A stretch of DNA of 64,000 nucleotides from a bacterium (GCA_027064085.1 JAMOQH010000188.1:7349-71348), one strand, 5' to 3'. Shown: positions 42,519-50,718, counted from the stretch's first letter. Program-made: numbers and translations. Notes: generated by a model not told the origin, from the sequence alone.

Positions 42519-42908
42519 ATGTCTGAAAGATTGTTCACTACAGGAAAAAGAAAGTCTTCAATAGCTCGTATTATCATGACTAAAGGTAAGGGAGACATCG
42601 AAGTTAATGGAAGGAAATTGACTGATTATTTTACAAGAGATACTTCAATTCTTATTTTGAAGCAACCACTTGTGTTAACGAATCATGAAAATAGTTTTGA
42701 TATTAAAGTTAATGTTCAAGGTGGTGGTTTGACTGGTCAAGCTGATGCGATTAAACATGCAATAACAAAAGCTTTACTTGCATATGATAAAGAATTAAGG
42801 GCTACTCTTAAAGATGCTGGCTTTATTACTCGTGATGCTAGAATTAAAGAAAGAAAGAAACCAGGGCAACCAAAAGCTCGTAAAAAATTCCAATTTTCAA
42901 AGCGTTAA
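42519..42908 (+). CDS. rpsI: 30S ribosomal protein S9
   Basis: The 129-residue product has the S9 signature (TGKRKSSIARI at the start, GGGLTGQADAIKHAI in the middle) and the basic C-terminal tail KFQFSKR that reaches toward the P-site tRNA. GGGAG precedes the ATG. It completes the rplM-rpsI operon. Confidence 0.97.
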   Translation: MSERLFTTGKRKSSIARIIMTKGKGDIEVNGRKLTDYFTRDTSILILKQPLVLTNHENSFDIKVNVQGGGLTGQADAIKHAITKALLAYDKELRATLKDAGFITRDARIKERKKPGQPKARKKFQFSKR

Positions 42909-43129
42909 GATTTACTTCTTACACTCTGTTCAAAATTTGGGTTTCCTTAAAGCCTATTAATTATAGCTTTTATGCTATGTCTATATGTGGTTAAAGAAAC
43001 TATATTTTTAGTTATTGTAAAACCTAGTGTCTAGTATCTTCAATAAATTTATGTTTTGATTGTTATCAATACAATAATAGTTGTTTATTTTGTCTTTTTG
43101 GTCACATAAGATTTTTAAAAGAAAATTTT

Positions 43130-43158
43130 TTGACATATAATCATTTATAGGTTATCTT
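43130..43158 (+). promoter_or_regulatory. Promoter of the cyclase-CHAT gene
   Basis: A perfect TTGACA at 43130-43135, a 17-base spacer and TATCTT at 43153-43158, 21 bases ahead of the start codon, with GAGG in between. The 271-base gap after rpsI shows no gene. Confidence 0.65.
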
Positions 43159-43179
43159 TGTTTATCTATTGAGGTAAAT

Positions 43180-45678
43180 ATGAGTGATATAGGGAAAATG
43201 CTAAGTGAAATTGATAATCTTAAGAATAAACTAGATAAGAAATACTCTAAGAAGATAACTATAATGTTTACTGATATTAAAGACTCTACTGTATATTTTG
43301 AAAAACATGGAGATATGAGTGGGCGAATGATGGTTGAAAAACATAACACACTACTATTTCCTATTGTAAGTAAATATGGTGGAGTTGTAATTAAAACAAT
43401 TGGTGATGCGATTATGGCTAAATATGATTTTGCCGTAAATGGAGTTAAGGCTGCAATTGAAATGCAAAGAACTCTTAAAGAGTACAATAAAACTGCAAGA
43501 GATAAAATTAGAATTAGGATTGGTTTACATACAGGCAAGGCAATTGTTGAAGAAAATGATGTATTTGGTGATTCTGTTAACTTAGCTGCTAGAATTGAAG
43601 CTGGAACAAAAGCTGAATTTATAACAATTTCTAAAAATACATTAGAAGAAATTTCTGCATATAAAAACATTAAAGTTATACCATTAGGTGTTGTTAAATA
43701 CAAAGGAAAAGAAGAAGAGATTGAAACTTATTCTGTTTTATGGGATAGTTCAATTTTAGAAAAAAGAGTTAGAGGTGAAAATACCTGGTTACACGATAGC
43801 CTACTGATAAAAGTAACTCTTGAAAGCAATAAAATTAAAGTAAGATACAGATACTATTTAAATGAAAATAAAAAAGAAGAAATTTTTGAAAATATTGATA
43901 AAAGATTAATGTCTAAATTTTTAGAATATTTAGAACAACTTCGTTCATCAACACTACAAAAAAATTCTACAAAATTTGATTTTGAAAATTTTAAAAAGGA
44001 AAGTCAAAAAATATATAAAGAATTATTTTCAAGTAGTATTAATGAAATTTTTAATAAATCAGACTTGAAATATTTAGTTATAGATACAGATAGAAATTTT
44101 TCTTTTTTGCCTTTTGGTCTTTTACATGATGGAACAAATTTTTTAGGGTTAAAATATCCAATTTTTAGGCTAATAGACCATTTCAATAAAGTAGATGCTC
44201 AATATACATATTTTACATTTTTAGATTATACTCTTGATGAAGAGATAGAACAAGAGCATGAGTTTTCAATTATAAATAGCATATTTAAAGAAAATAATCT
44301 TGAATTATATGCTCCTAAAAAAGAATATGCTAAATTAGATGATTTAATAAAAACATTAAATAGTATAGGGAAAAAATCAACTCATTTGCATTTTGCTTTT
44401 CATAATTTATTTTCAATAAATTTTGATGATATAAAATTTAAGAATACCTCAATACAGTATAGAGATATAATAAAATCAAACTATAAATTAAGGTATATAA
44501 TTGCAAATTCATGCAAAACAATACCAATTTTAACAAAGTTCATAGGTAAAGATAATAATTTCTTATCATTTTTAAATGATGCAAATATAAAAATATATTT
44601 AGGTAATTTTTTTAATATTTATGATGAAGTTGGATTATATTTTAGTGAAATATTTTATAGTTATATGCTTAAAGGCTATAGTTATCCAGAAGCCTTGTTT
44701 AAGTCTAAACTAAAATTAAGAGATAAATATGGTGAAAAAAGTTTAATATGGGCATCTTATGCTATTTTTGCAGATTCTGTTGAAACAGTTCTTGAAGCTA
44801 TGATTGAAAATATAATAAATGAGGCTAGAGAAACAGTCACTGAGTTAAAAGAGCCTGAAAAAATTCATAATAAAGAAAAAATCAGGGGGGGGGCTGAAGT
44901 AGTTATTGACTCTTCTGTTTCTCTAAATACGAGCAAGAGTATTAACAGATATTTATTTCTAGTAATTTTCCTGATTTTAATTTCTATAGTAGGTCTTTAT
45001 ATATTAAAACATAATGAAGGTGGTGGTGTAGGTGGAAAATTACCCATTACTATGGATAAAAAAGAAATAAATAAAGAATCTGATAAAGTAATTAGAGCTG
45101 AGCCACACAATAGTGTGGTTCAGAAAAACGGAGATAATAAAAATAATGAAAATAAGCTTCTAATGTATAAAGGAGTGCAACAAAGTGATGTTGTTAAGGA
45201 TAATAATGTTGCAATAAAAAAGAATAATAATATAGCTGTAGATAAATCTTTAAATCGTTTGGTGGTTTTGTATTTTGATAATAATTCAAATAATAAGAAA
45301 CTAAATCCTTTGAGAAAAGCTTTGGCAGATATGCTTATTGCTGATATTAGTGATATAAAAAATGTAAATGTTGTGGACAGGGAAAAACTTGAAGATATAA
45401 TAAGAGAGTTAAATTTATCAAAAACCAAGTATATAAAGCGTTCATCGGCCCTTAAAATAGGAAGAATGCTTAGTGCTAAATATATTATGGTTGGTTCTTT
45501 TATAGACCCTCCAATAGAAGGATTACCATTGAGGATAGATGCTAAGATAATTGATGTTGAAACAAGTGAAATAAAATGGGCAAAGGGTGTTACGGGTGAT
45601 AAAAGGAAACTATATAAAATGAAAGATAAATTGATGGAAAAATTTAGAAAAAGTAAATTTTTAAAGGGGTTAAAATAA
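43180..45678 (+). CDS. Class III nucleotide cyclase - CHAT - TM - FlgO/CsgG-like fusion
   Basis: The 832-residue protein joins four parts. Residues about 25-190 are a class III cyclase with metal Asp32 (FTDIKDS) and Asp76 (TIGDAIMA), substrate-type Lys72 and Asp127, and Asn134/Arg138 (GDSVNLAARIE); all catalytic positions are kept, favouring adenylate cyclase. Residues about 200-535 form a CHAT (caspase-like) domain with His408 (LHFAFHN) and Cys445 (IANSCKT), ending in the typical YSYMLKGYSYPEALFKSK and WASYAIF. A single span at about 590-609 follows. Residues about 695-830 (VVLYFDNNS, VDREKLEDII, RMLSAKYIMVGSF, LRIDAKIIDVETSEI) match FlgO/CsgG-type domains. Topology should place cyclase and CHAT in the cytoplasm and the C-terminus outside. 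Nine G at 44885-44893 lie between CHAT and the span. Function is not known; signalling or immunity is inference. Confidence 0.85.
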   Translation: MSDIGKMLSEIDNLKNKLDKKYSKKITIMFTDIKDSTVYFEKHGDMSGRMMVEKHNTLLFPIVSKYGGVVIKTIGDAIMAKYDFAVNGVKAAIEMQRTLKEYNKTARDKIRIRIGLHTGKAIVEENDVFGDSVNLAARIEAGTKAEFITISKNTLEEISAYKNIKVIPLGVVKYKGKEEEIETYSVLWDSSILEKRVRGENTWLHDSLLIKVTLESNKIKVRYRYYLNENKKEEIFENIDKRLMSKFLEYLEQLRSSTLQKNSTKFDFENFKKESQKIYKELFSSSINEIFNKSDLKYLVIDTDRNFSFLPFGLLHDGTNFLGLKYPIFRLIDHFNKVDAQYTYFTFLDYTLDEEIEQEHEFSIINSIFKENNLELYAPKKEYAKLDDLIKTLNSIGKKSTHLHFAFHNLFSINFDDIKFKNTSIQYRDIIKSNYKLRYIIANSCKTIPILTKFIGKDNNFLSFLNDANIKIYLGNFFNIYDEVGLYFSEIFYSYMLKGYSYPEALFKSKLKLRDKYGEKSLIWASYAIFADSVETVLEAMIENIINEARETVTELKEPEKIHNKEKIRGGAEVVIDSSVSLNTSKSINRYLFLVIFLILISIVGLYILKHNEGGGVGGKLPITMDKKEINKESDKVIRAEPHNSVVQKNGDNKNNENKLLMYKGVQQSDVVKDNNVAIKKNNNIAVDKSLNRLVVLYFDNNSNNKKLNPLRKALADMLIADISDIKNVNVVDREKLEDIIRELNLSKTKYIKRSSALKIGRMLSAKYIMVGSFIDPPIEGLPLRIDAKIIDVETSEIKWAKGVTGDKRKLYKMKDKLMEKFRKSKFLKGLK
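44885..44893 (+). repeat. Nine-G homopolymer inside the cyclase-CHAT gene
   Basis: A run of nine G encodes part of Arg569-Gly-Gly571, between the CHAT domain and the membrane span. Gain or loss of one G would cut off the membrane span and C-terminal domain. Such runs are very rare in this AT-rich window and are typical of phase-variable loci. Confidence 0.8.
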
Positions 45679-45793
45679 AACCTAACTAAAATTAATCGGG
45701 TTCAATAATTAGTAGCGAAAAGCAGAGTATTTTAATTGATTTTATGTATAAAAAGTAAAATATTATGAACTTTTTTATTTAAAAACTGTTCAA

Positions 45794-45822
45794 TTGAGTT
45801 TTATTTTAAATAATGCTATAAT
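45794..45822 (+). promoter_or_regulatory. Extended -10 promoter of the tcmP cassette
   Basis: TTGAGT at 45794-45799, 17 bases, then TGC directly before TATAAT at 45817-45822. The expected transcript has a leader of about 95 bases that contains a GGAGG with no ATG at usual spacing, then a weak GGGA just before the tcmP start. Confidence 0.7.
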
Positions 45823-45922
45823 TTTATGCTAATTTTGGAGGAATTAAAAAATAGAGTTTGATATGTACTCCGTTTTTTAGGCAGATTAAATAGGATACAC
45901 ATCATAGTAAACTGGGATTATA

Positions 45923-47044
45923 ATGGCAAAAGATATAAACAAAAAACAATTCGATGAAACAACAAAGCTAAAACTAGATATATTCGGAGAATGTTTTGAA
46001 GAATGGCTACCAGTTTTTATTCATGATAGATACACTTCAGATATTTATATTTTTGACTTTTTTGCAGGAAGTGGTAAAGATATTGAAGATAACTTAGGAA
46101 GTCCTTTGATACTTCTAGATAAAGCTAAAGGAAACAAACTCCAATATTGTTCAAATACAAAAAAAGAAATAAATTTCATATTTAATGAAGCTAAACCTAG
46201 AAAAAGTAAAAAACTTGAAGAAAATGTAATAAATTATATTGAAGAATGTAAAAGTAAAAATAATTGTGAGACATGTTCATATAATTATGAAATTAAAAAC
46301 TTTGAATTTAAAGATATTTTAAATGATGCAAATATAAAATCTATTTTAAAAAATAAAGAATTTGGAAAATTTGTTATTTTAGACCAATATGGTTTTAAAG
46401 AGGTAGATGATGATATATTTAGGCAATTAATATCTTTTCCTAAAGCTGATTTTATATTTTTTATTACATCTTCATCTATAAATAGATTTAAAAAACATCC
46501 AAATATTATAAAATATATAGATACATCAAAAATTGAATTTGATGACCCTAAAGAAATACATAGAGCTGTAACAAAATATTTTAGAGACTTGATTCCTAAA
46601 GGTAAGGAGTATTATCTTCATAATTTTTCTATTAAGAAAGAAAATAGTGGTAATTATTATGGATTAATATTTGGTTCTAATCATACTTTAGGAATGGAAA
46701 AATTTCTAAAAGTTTGCTGGAAACATGATAAGCTTTCAGGTGAAGCAAACTATAATATTGATGATAACTTTGAAAAGGGGACTTTATTTTATGAAAAACA
46801 AAATATAAAAAAAGATCTTATAAGTAAAGAAATAGAAAATGAAATTTTATCAGGAAGTATAACTAGTAATATTGATGGTTTAAAGTATGCTATGCTAAAA
46901 GGTTGTGAACCAAAATTATTTACAGAAGTTGTTAAAAAACTTGAAAAAAACAATAAAATAGAAAGGCTTGGAGATAAAAACTATAGTTCTACAAATATAC
47001 ATAGAGTAAAAAAATATAAAATAGGGATAAAAGATGAAACATAA
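45923..47044 (+). CDS. tcmP: Three-Cys-motif partner protein
   Basis: TcmP proteins are found beside DUF5131 three-Cys-motif proteins, and here that gene follows with an 11-base overlap. The 373-residue product shows a methyltransferase-like Rossmann start (IFDFFAGSGKD, about residues 42-54), a CNTKK/NNCETC cysteine pair region at about 75-120, and VILDQYGFKEVD (about 152), followed by FIFFITSSS. The C-terminal third is winged-helix-like (KLFTEVVKKLEKNNKIERLG). The nucleic-acid or protein target is not established. The unit has its own promoter and sits between unrelated chromosomal genes, which suggests a mobile accessory or defence-type cassette. Confidence 0.85.
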   Translation: MAKDINKKQFDETTKLKLDIFGECFEEWLPVFIHDRYTSDIYIFDFFAGSGKDIEDNLGSPLILLDKAKGNKLQYCSNTKKEINFIFNEAKPRKSKKLEENVINYIEECKSKNNCETCSYNYEIKNFEFKDILNDANIKSILKNKEFGKFVILDQYGFKEVDDDIFRQLISFPKADFIFFITSSSINRFKKHPNIIKYIDTSKIEFDDPKEIHRAVTKYFRDLIPKGKEYYLHNFSIKKENSGNYYGLIFGSNHTLGMEKFLKVCWKHDKLSGEANYNIDDNFEKGTLFYEKQNIKKDLISKEIENEILSGSITSNIDGLKYAMLKGCEPKLFTEVVKKLEKNNKIERLGDKNYSSTNIHRVKKYKIGIKDET

Positions 47045-47783
47045 AATAGAATGGACAGAAAAAACATGGAATCCTTCAGCAGGTTGTACTAAAATGAGCT
47101 CTGGTTGTGAAAATTGTTATGCAGAGGTAATGGCGAATAGATTACAAGCTATGAGTGTAAAGGGGTATGAAAATGGCTTTGAATTCAATATTGTTCCTGA
47201 TAGATTAAATGACCCTTTAAAAAGAAAAAAACCAACTGTTTATTTCGTTAATTCAATGAGTGATATATTTCATAAAGAAATGCCTCTTGATTATTTAAAT
47301 AAAATTTTTGATATTATTGAAAAAACTCCTCAACATACATATCAAATTTTAACTAAAAGAGCAGATAGAATGTTTGAGTATTTTGAAAATAAAAAAATAG
47401 CAAAAAATATATGGCTTGGTGTTACTGTTGAAAATAAAAAGGATGGAATACCAAGAATAGATAAATTAAGAAATCTTAAAGCTAGTGTATTATTTCTCTC
47501 TGTTGAACCATTACTTGAAGATTTAGGTAAGATAAACTTAAAAAATATTAACTGGGTTATTGTTGGTGGAGAGAGCGGGCATAAAGCTAGGCCAATGGAC
47601 GAAACTTGGGTATTAAATATTAAAGAACAATGTAAAGCTAGTAATGTTGCATTTTTCTTTAAACAATGGGGAACTTGGGGAGCTGATAAAGTAAAAAGAA
47701 ACAAAAAAGATAATGGAAAAGTATTAAAAGGTAAGATTTGGCAAGAATATCCTGAATTTATAAAAAAACAATATACAATATAA
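47034..47783 (+). CDS. DUF5131 / phage Gp37-Gp68-like three-Cys protein
   Basis: The start ATG lies inside tcmP (11-base overlap). The 249-residue protein has the motif NPSAGCTKMSSGCENCYAE (about residues 12-30), a CX6CX2C cluster plausibly binding an iron-sulfur cluster as in radical-SAM-like enzymes, then VYFVNSMSDIFHKEMP, YQILTKRADRM, IWLGVTVEN, LSVEPLLEDLG and WVIVGGESGHKARPM, and the end motif FFFKQWGTWG. These all match PF07505, first named from phage proteins. Function is not settled; it is the constant partner of TcmP. Confidence 0.9.
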   Translation: MKHKIEWTEKTWNPSAGCTKMSSGCENCYAEVMANRLQAMSVKGYENGFEFNIVPDRLNDPLKRKKPTVYFVNSMSDIFHKEMPLDYLNKIFDIIEKTPQHTYQILTKRADRMFEYFENKKIAKNIWLGVTVENKKDGIPRIDKLRNLKASVLFLSVEPLLEDLGKINLKNINWVIVGGESGHKARPMDETWVLNIKEQCKASNVAFFFKQWGTWGADKVKRNKKDNGKVLKGKIWQEYPEFIKKQYTI

Positions 47784-47792
47784 GGATTAATC

Positions 47793-47876
47793 ATGAGTGA
47801 AATAAGAGCAGGTTTAATTGAGTCTAAATTAAAAATATATGTTTTTTTGGGGGGGGGAGAAAATGATACAAAATAA
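47793..47876 (+). other. Short ORF that runs through the nine-G tract
   Basis: The frame MSEIRAGLIESKLKIYVFLG starts with AAGGA upstream, directly after the DUF5131 stop, and ends 27 codons later in the overlap with the HNH-like gene. Removal of one G from the nine would fuse it in frame to the HNH-like protein. It may be the real N-terminus of that protein in a phase-variable state, or a leader that does nothing. Confidence 0.35.
47849..47857 (+). repeat. Nine-G homopolymer ahead of the HNH-like gene
   Basis: Nine G follow seven T (47842-47848), immediately ahead of the ATG at 47863. The run also serves as an unusual Shine-Dalgarno sequence (GGGGGAG), so its length could alter either translation or reading frame. 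Confidence 0.75.
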
Positions 47877-48312
47877 AAAAACAAAAAAATATCAATTGAA
47901 TCTATCAATGTCAGCTTTAATAGATCAAGAAAAATATGAAAAATGGCTTAAAAATAAGGCAAGAACTCATTTAAAGCGTGACAAAAAACGAGGAAACATA
48001 AGTTCAACATATGAGTCATATAGAGTTGCAATACATGAAGCTGTTATTAATTCAAATGGTAAAGACGCTTATACTGGTGAAAATTTAGATTGGTCTTTGA
48101 TAAATGAATATAATAATAAGGATTCTAAAAAATATGGAAGAGATTATAAAAAGAGGTTTGCTCTATTACCAACTATTGATCATGTTGGAGATGGAAAGGG
48201 GAAAGCTAATTTTAAGATTTGTTCTTGGCGGACAAATGATGCGAAAAATGATTTATCCTATGAAATATTTTTAGAATTATGTAATAAAATTGTAAATTAT
48301 TCAAAGAATTAA
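47863..48312 (+). CDS. HNH-nuclease-like protein of the tcmP cassette
   Basis: The ATG at 47863 follows the G-run acting as ribosome-binding site; a longer reading from 47839 would start inside the T/G tract. The 149-residue protein is Lys-rich in its N-terminal half (KARTHLKRDKKRG), then shows an HNH-like pattern: DAYTGENLDW (about 74-83), LLPTIDHVGDGKGKANF (about 103-119), and WRTNDAKNDLSYEIFLELC. The DH, N and N-x3-KNDL elements fit a His-Asn-His fold without the zinc Cys pairs. It is probably a nuclease, but that is inferred from motif pattern only. Confidence 0.65.
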   Translation: MIQNKKTKKYQLNLSMSALIDQEKYEKWLKNKARTHLKRDKKRGNISSTYESYRVAIHEAVINSNGKDAYTGENLDWSLINEYNNKDSKKYGRDYKKRFALLPTIDHVGDGKGKANFKICSWRTNDAKNDLSYEIFLELCNKIVNYSKN

Positions 48313-48376
48313 AGTAATTAAGAGGAGAATATTAAATGAAGCATTATTTGAAAATGATGAACTAAGTATTCTGTAT

Positions 48377-48408
48377 AAAAACTATATAATAAAAGTTATA
48401 TAGTTTTT
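48377..48408 (+). terminator. Perfect 13-pair hairpin between cassette and aroC
   Basis: AAAAACTATATAA and TTATATAGTTTTT pair perfectly around the six-base loop TAAAAG, with the T-run inside the 3' arm. It ends 12 bases before the aroC GGAGG, so it could terminate the tcmP cassette or act as an attenuator. No other promoter is evident between it and aroC. Confidence 0.6.
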
Positions 48409-48429
48409 AATTAAGAAAAGGAGGTTAAA

Positions 48430-49730
48430 ATAAAACCTAATACTTTCGGAAACAGATTTAAAATAACAACTTTTGGAGAAAGCCATTCTGTTGCAATGGG
48501 TGTTTTAATAGAAGGTATTAAGCCTAATGTTAAAATAAGTATTAGTGATATTCAAAATTTACTTGATAAAAGGAAGCCAAAGGGAAAATTAACAACTAAA
48601 AGAAAAGAAAATGATGAGCTTGTAATTTTATCAGGTGTTTTTGAAGGAAAAACACTTGGAAGTCCTATTGTTGCTATTGTTTATAATAAAGATGCTAAAT
48701 CAAAGGATTATACCGATATTAAAGATGTGTTTAGGCCGTCTCATGCTGATTTTACATTTTTTAAAAAGTATGGAATAAGAGATTATCGTGGTGGTGGTAG
48801 AAGTAGTGGCCGTGAAACTGTGAGTAGGGTAATAGCAGGAGCTGTGGCAATTTCATTTTTAAGTGACAAGTACAATATAGAAATAATCTCAAAAATAACT
48901 CAAATTGGTCCTTTTAAAACTGATAAATGGGACAAAACTAGTGATAATCTTCCATTTGCCGATGAAACTCAACTTAAAGATATTGAAAAATATATTAATT
49001 CACTCCATGGGGATAGCATTGGAGCAATCATAGAATCCCGAATTGAAAATTTACCACTAGGCATAGGGGAACCCGTTTTTGAAAAATTAGAAGCGAATAT
49101 TGCAAAAGCAGTTTTAAGTATTGGTGCAACCAAGGGGATAGAATTTGGAGATGGTTTTGATTTTGCAAATAAAAAGGGAAGTGAAGTAAATGACCAGATG
49201 GATAAAAGAGGTTTTTATCAAATCATTCAGGTGGAATACTGGGAGGAATATCAAATGGAGAAACGGTTGTATTTAGAACAGTGATAAAACCTACTCCATC
49301 AATATCGAAAGAACAAAAAACAGTTAATGAAAATAATCAAGAAGTAAAAATAAAGATAAATGGACGACATGACCCTTGTATTGCAATAAGGGTAATACCC
49401 GTAATAAACAGTATGGTTGCATTAAGTTTACTAGATTTAATAGGTGATAGCCGTTTAGTAGAACCAAAAGAGAAACTTGAAGTATTAAGAGATGATATCT
49501 CGGAAATAGATAAAAATATTTTTTTATTGCTTGATGAACGATTTAATATAGTAAAAAAAATTATAAAATATAAGAAAAAGAAAAATATAGCTATAGAAAA
49601 TAAAAATATAGAACAAAATTTAATAAATAAAATACAAAAATTAGAACTAAAAAATTTAACAAATGACTTCATTAAAAAATTATATAATAAAATTTTTAAT
49701 GAATCTAAAAGGATACAGAAAGATGATTAA
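48430..49730 (+). pseudogene. aroC: Chorismate synthase - chorismate mutase fusion, frameshifted, ATA start
   Basis: Chorismate synthase makes chorismate from EPSP in the shikimate pathway. The frame opens with KPNTFGNRFKITTFGESHS, but the codon where Met belongs is ATA (48430), with a good AGGAGG ahead and no NTG codon between the preceding stop and it. The next ATG (48496) would remove the GESH motif. Internal motifs are intact (RPSHADFTFFKKYG, DYRGGGRSSGRET, GSEVNDQM). At about 49219-49222 the frame breaks: NHSGGILGGISNGE continues in the minus-one frame, giving a premature TGA at 49282-49284. The second frame runs on through NGRHDPC..AIRVIPV and then LEVLRDDISEIDKNIFLLLD to ESKRIQ, an AroQ-type chorismate mutase domain of about 85 residues. 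Either the gene is recently broken, the sequence has an indel error, or frameshifting occurs. Confidence 0.85.
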
Positions 49731-50718
49731 AATACATATATTACTAATTTTAAGTTCTTTTTTTATGTTTTCATGTGATAAAACAATGAAAAAAGAAGAG
49801 AATAAAGAAATAATACCAGATAGAATACTAAAAAAATGTATAAAAAAGAATTTTAAAGGTAAATTAACAAAAAATAATTTACTTAAAGTAAAAAAATTTT
49901 CATGTACAGGAAAAGATGGATTAATAAAAAATTTTAAGGGAATTAAGTTATTAAAAAATGTCGAATATTTTAATATGAATAGCCAAAATTTAGTTGATTT
50001 GGATTTAGTTGAAAATATGGTTAAAATTAATAATTTAAACTTATCATATAACCATATTGTTGATATTTCAAAAATTAAAAAATTGCTCAAAATTAAAAAA
50101 TTGAATTTAAAATATAATGAAATAAAAGATATTACTGCGTTTATCCATTTAAAGAATTTAGGGTATTTAAATATTGAATATAATATGATTAAAGATATTA
50201 GTCCACTAAGCAAAATGATAAATCTAACTAAAGTAGACTTAGAATATAATAGAATTAAAGAAATTCCTGATTTTAGTAATTTAAAAAAGTTATCGTGGCT
50301 TGATTTAACTACTAATGAGTTAAAAAAATTAGATAATTTAAAAACACTAGTAAATATTACATCTTTATACTTATCCGAAAACAAATTAAATAATATTCCT
50401 GATTTATCAGATTTGGCAAAACTTAAAACCCTAAATGTTCAATTTAATAATTTAAAAAATCTAGAATTTATAAAAAATAATATAAATCTAGAGCATTTAG
50501 ATTTAGAAGCTAATAAATTTAAAGATATTTCATATTTAAGTAATTTTAAAAAACTTACATGGCTTGATTTGGATGATAATAATGTAGAAGAAATTACTCC
50601 TTTATTGAGTTTAGAAAAGCTAAAGAAGTTGTATGTTAAAAATAACTGTATTAAAGATTTTAAAAATTTAAAAATAAGGTATATAAAAGGAAAAAAAGAA
50701 CAGAAAGACTGTGAATAA
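49723..50718 (+). CDS. Leucine-rich-repeat lipoprotein
   Basis: I start at the ATG at 49723 (MIKIHILLILSSFFMFSCDK, lipobox FSC), preceded by AAAGG, overlapping the end of the aroC-aroQ frame by eight bases. After a short polar part the protein carries about nine repeats of the internalin type (LxxLxxLxLxxNxIxDIxxL), for example LGYLNIEYNMIKDISPL and LSWLDLTTNELKKLDNL. It is a surface or periplasmic lipoprotein likely to bind proteins. Lys-rich as the rest of this genome. Overlap with aroC suggests co-transcription. Confidence 0.85.
   Translation: MIKIHILLILSSFFMFSCDKTMKKEENKEIIPDRILKKCIKKNFKGKLTKNNLLKVKKFSCTGKDGLIKNFKGIKLLKNVEYFNMNSQNLVDLDLVENMVKINNLNLSYNHIVDISKIKKLLKIKKLNLKYNEIKDITAFIHLKNLGYLNIEYNMIKDISPLSKMINLTKVDLEYNRIKEIPDFSNLKKLSWLDLTTNELKKLDNLKTLVNITSLYLSENKLNNIPDLSDLAKLKTLNVQFNNLKNLEFIKNNINLEHLDLEANKFKDISYLSNFKKLTWLDLDDNNVEEITPLLSLEKLKKLYVKNNCIKDFKNLKIRYIKGKKEQKDCE

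Noticed and set aside
43152-43703. Minus-strand ORF of 183 codons overlapping the cyclase domain
   Set aside because: Overlaps the intact catalytic motifs of the class III cyclase; no start signal and no family.
48335-48364. Possible leader peptide MKHYLKMMN before the aroC hairpin
   Set aside because: It has a good GAGGAG but no run of Phe, Tyr or Trp codons as in aromatic-pathway attenuators, and an alternative frame reads like a coding remnant. Not enough to call it.
49680-50384. Minus-strand ORF of 234 codons over the LRR gene
   Set aside because: Shadow of the repeated LRR coding frame; rich in F/I/L/S as expected from the complement of AT-rich codons.
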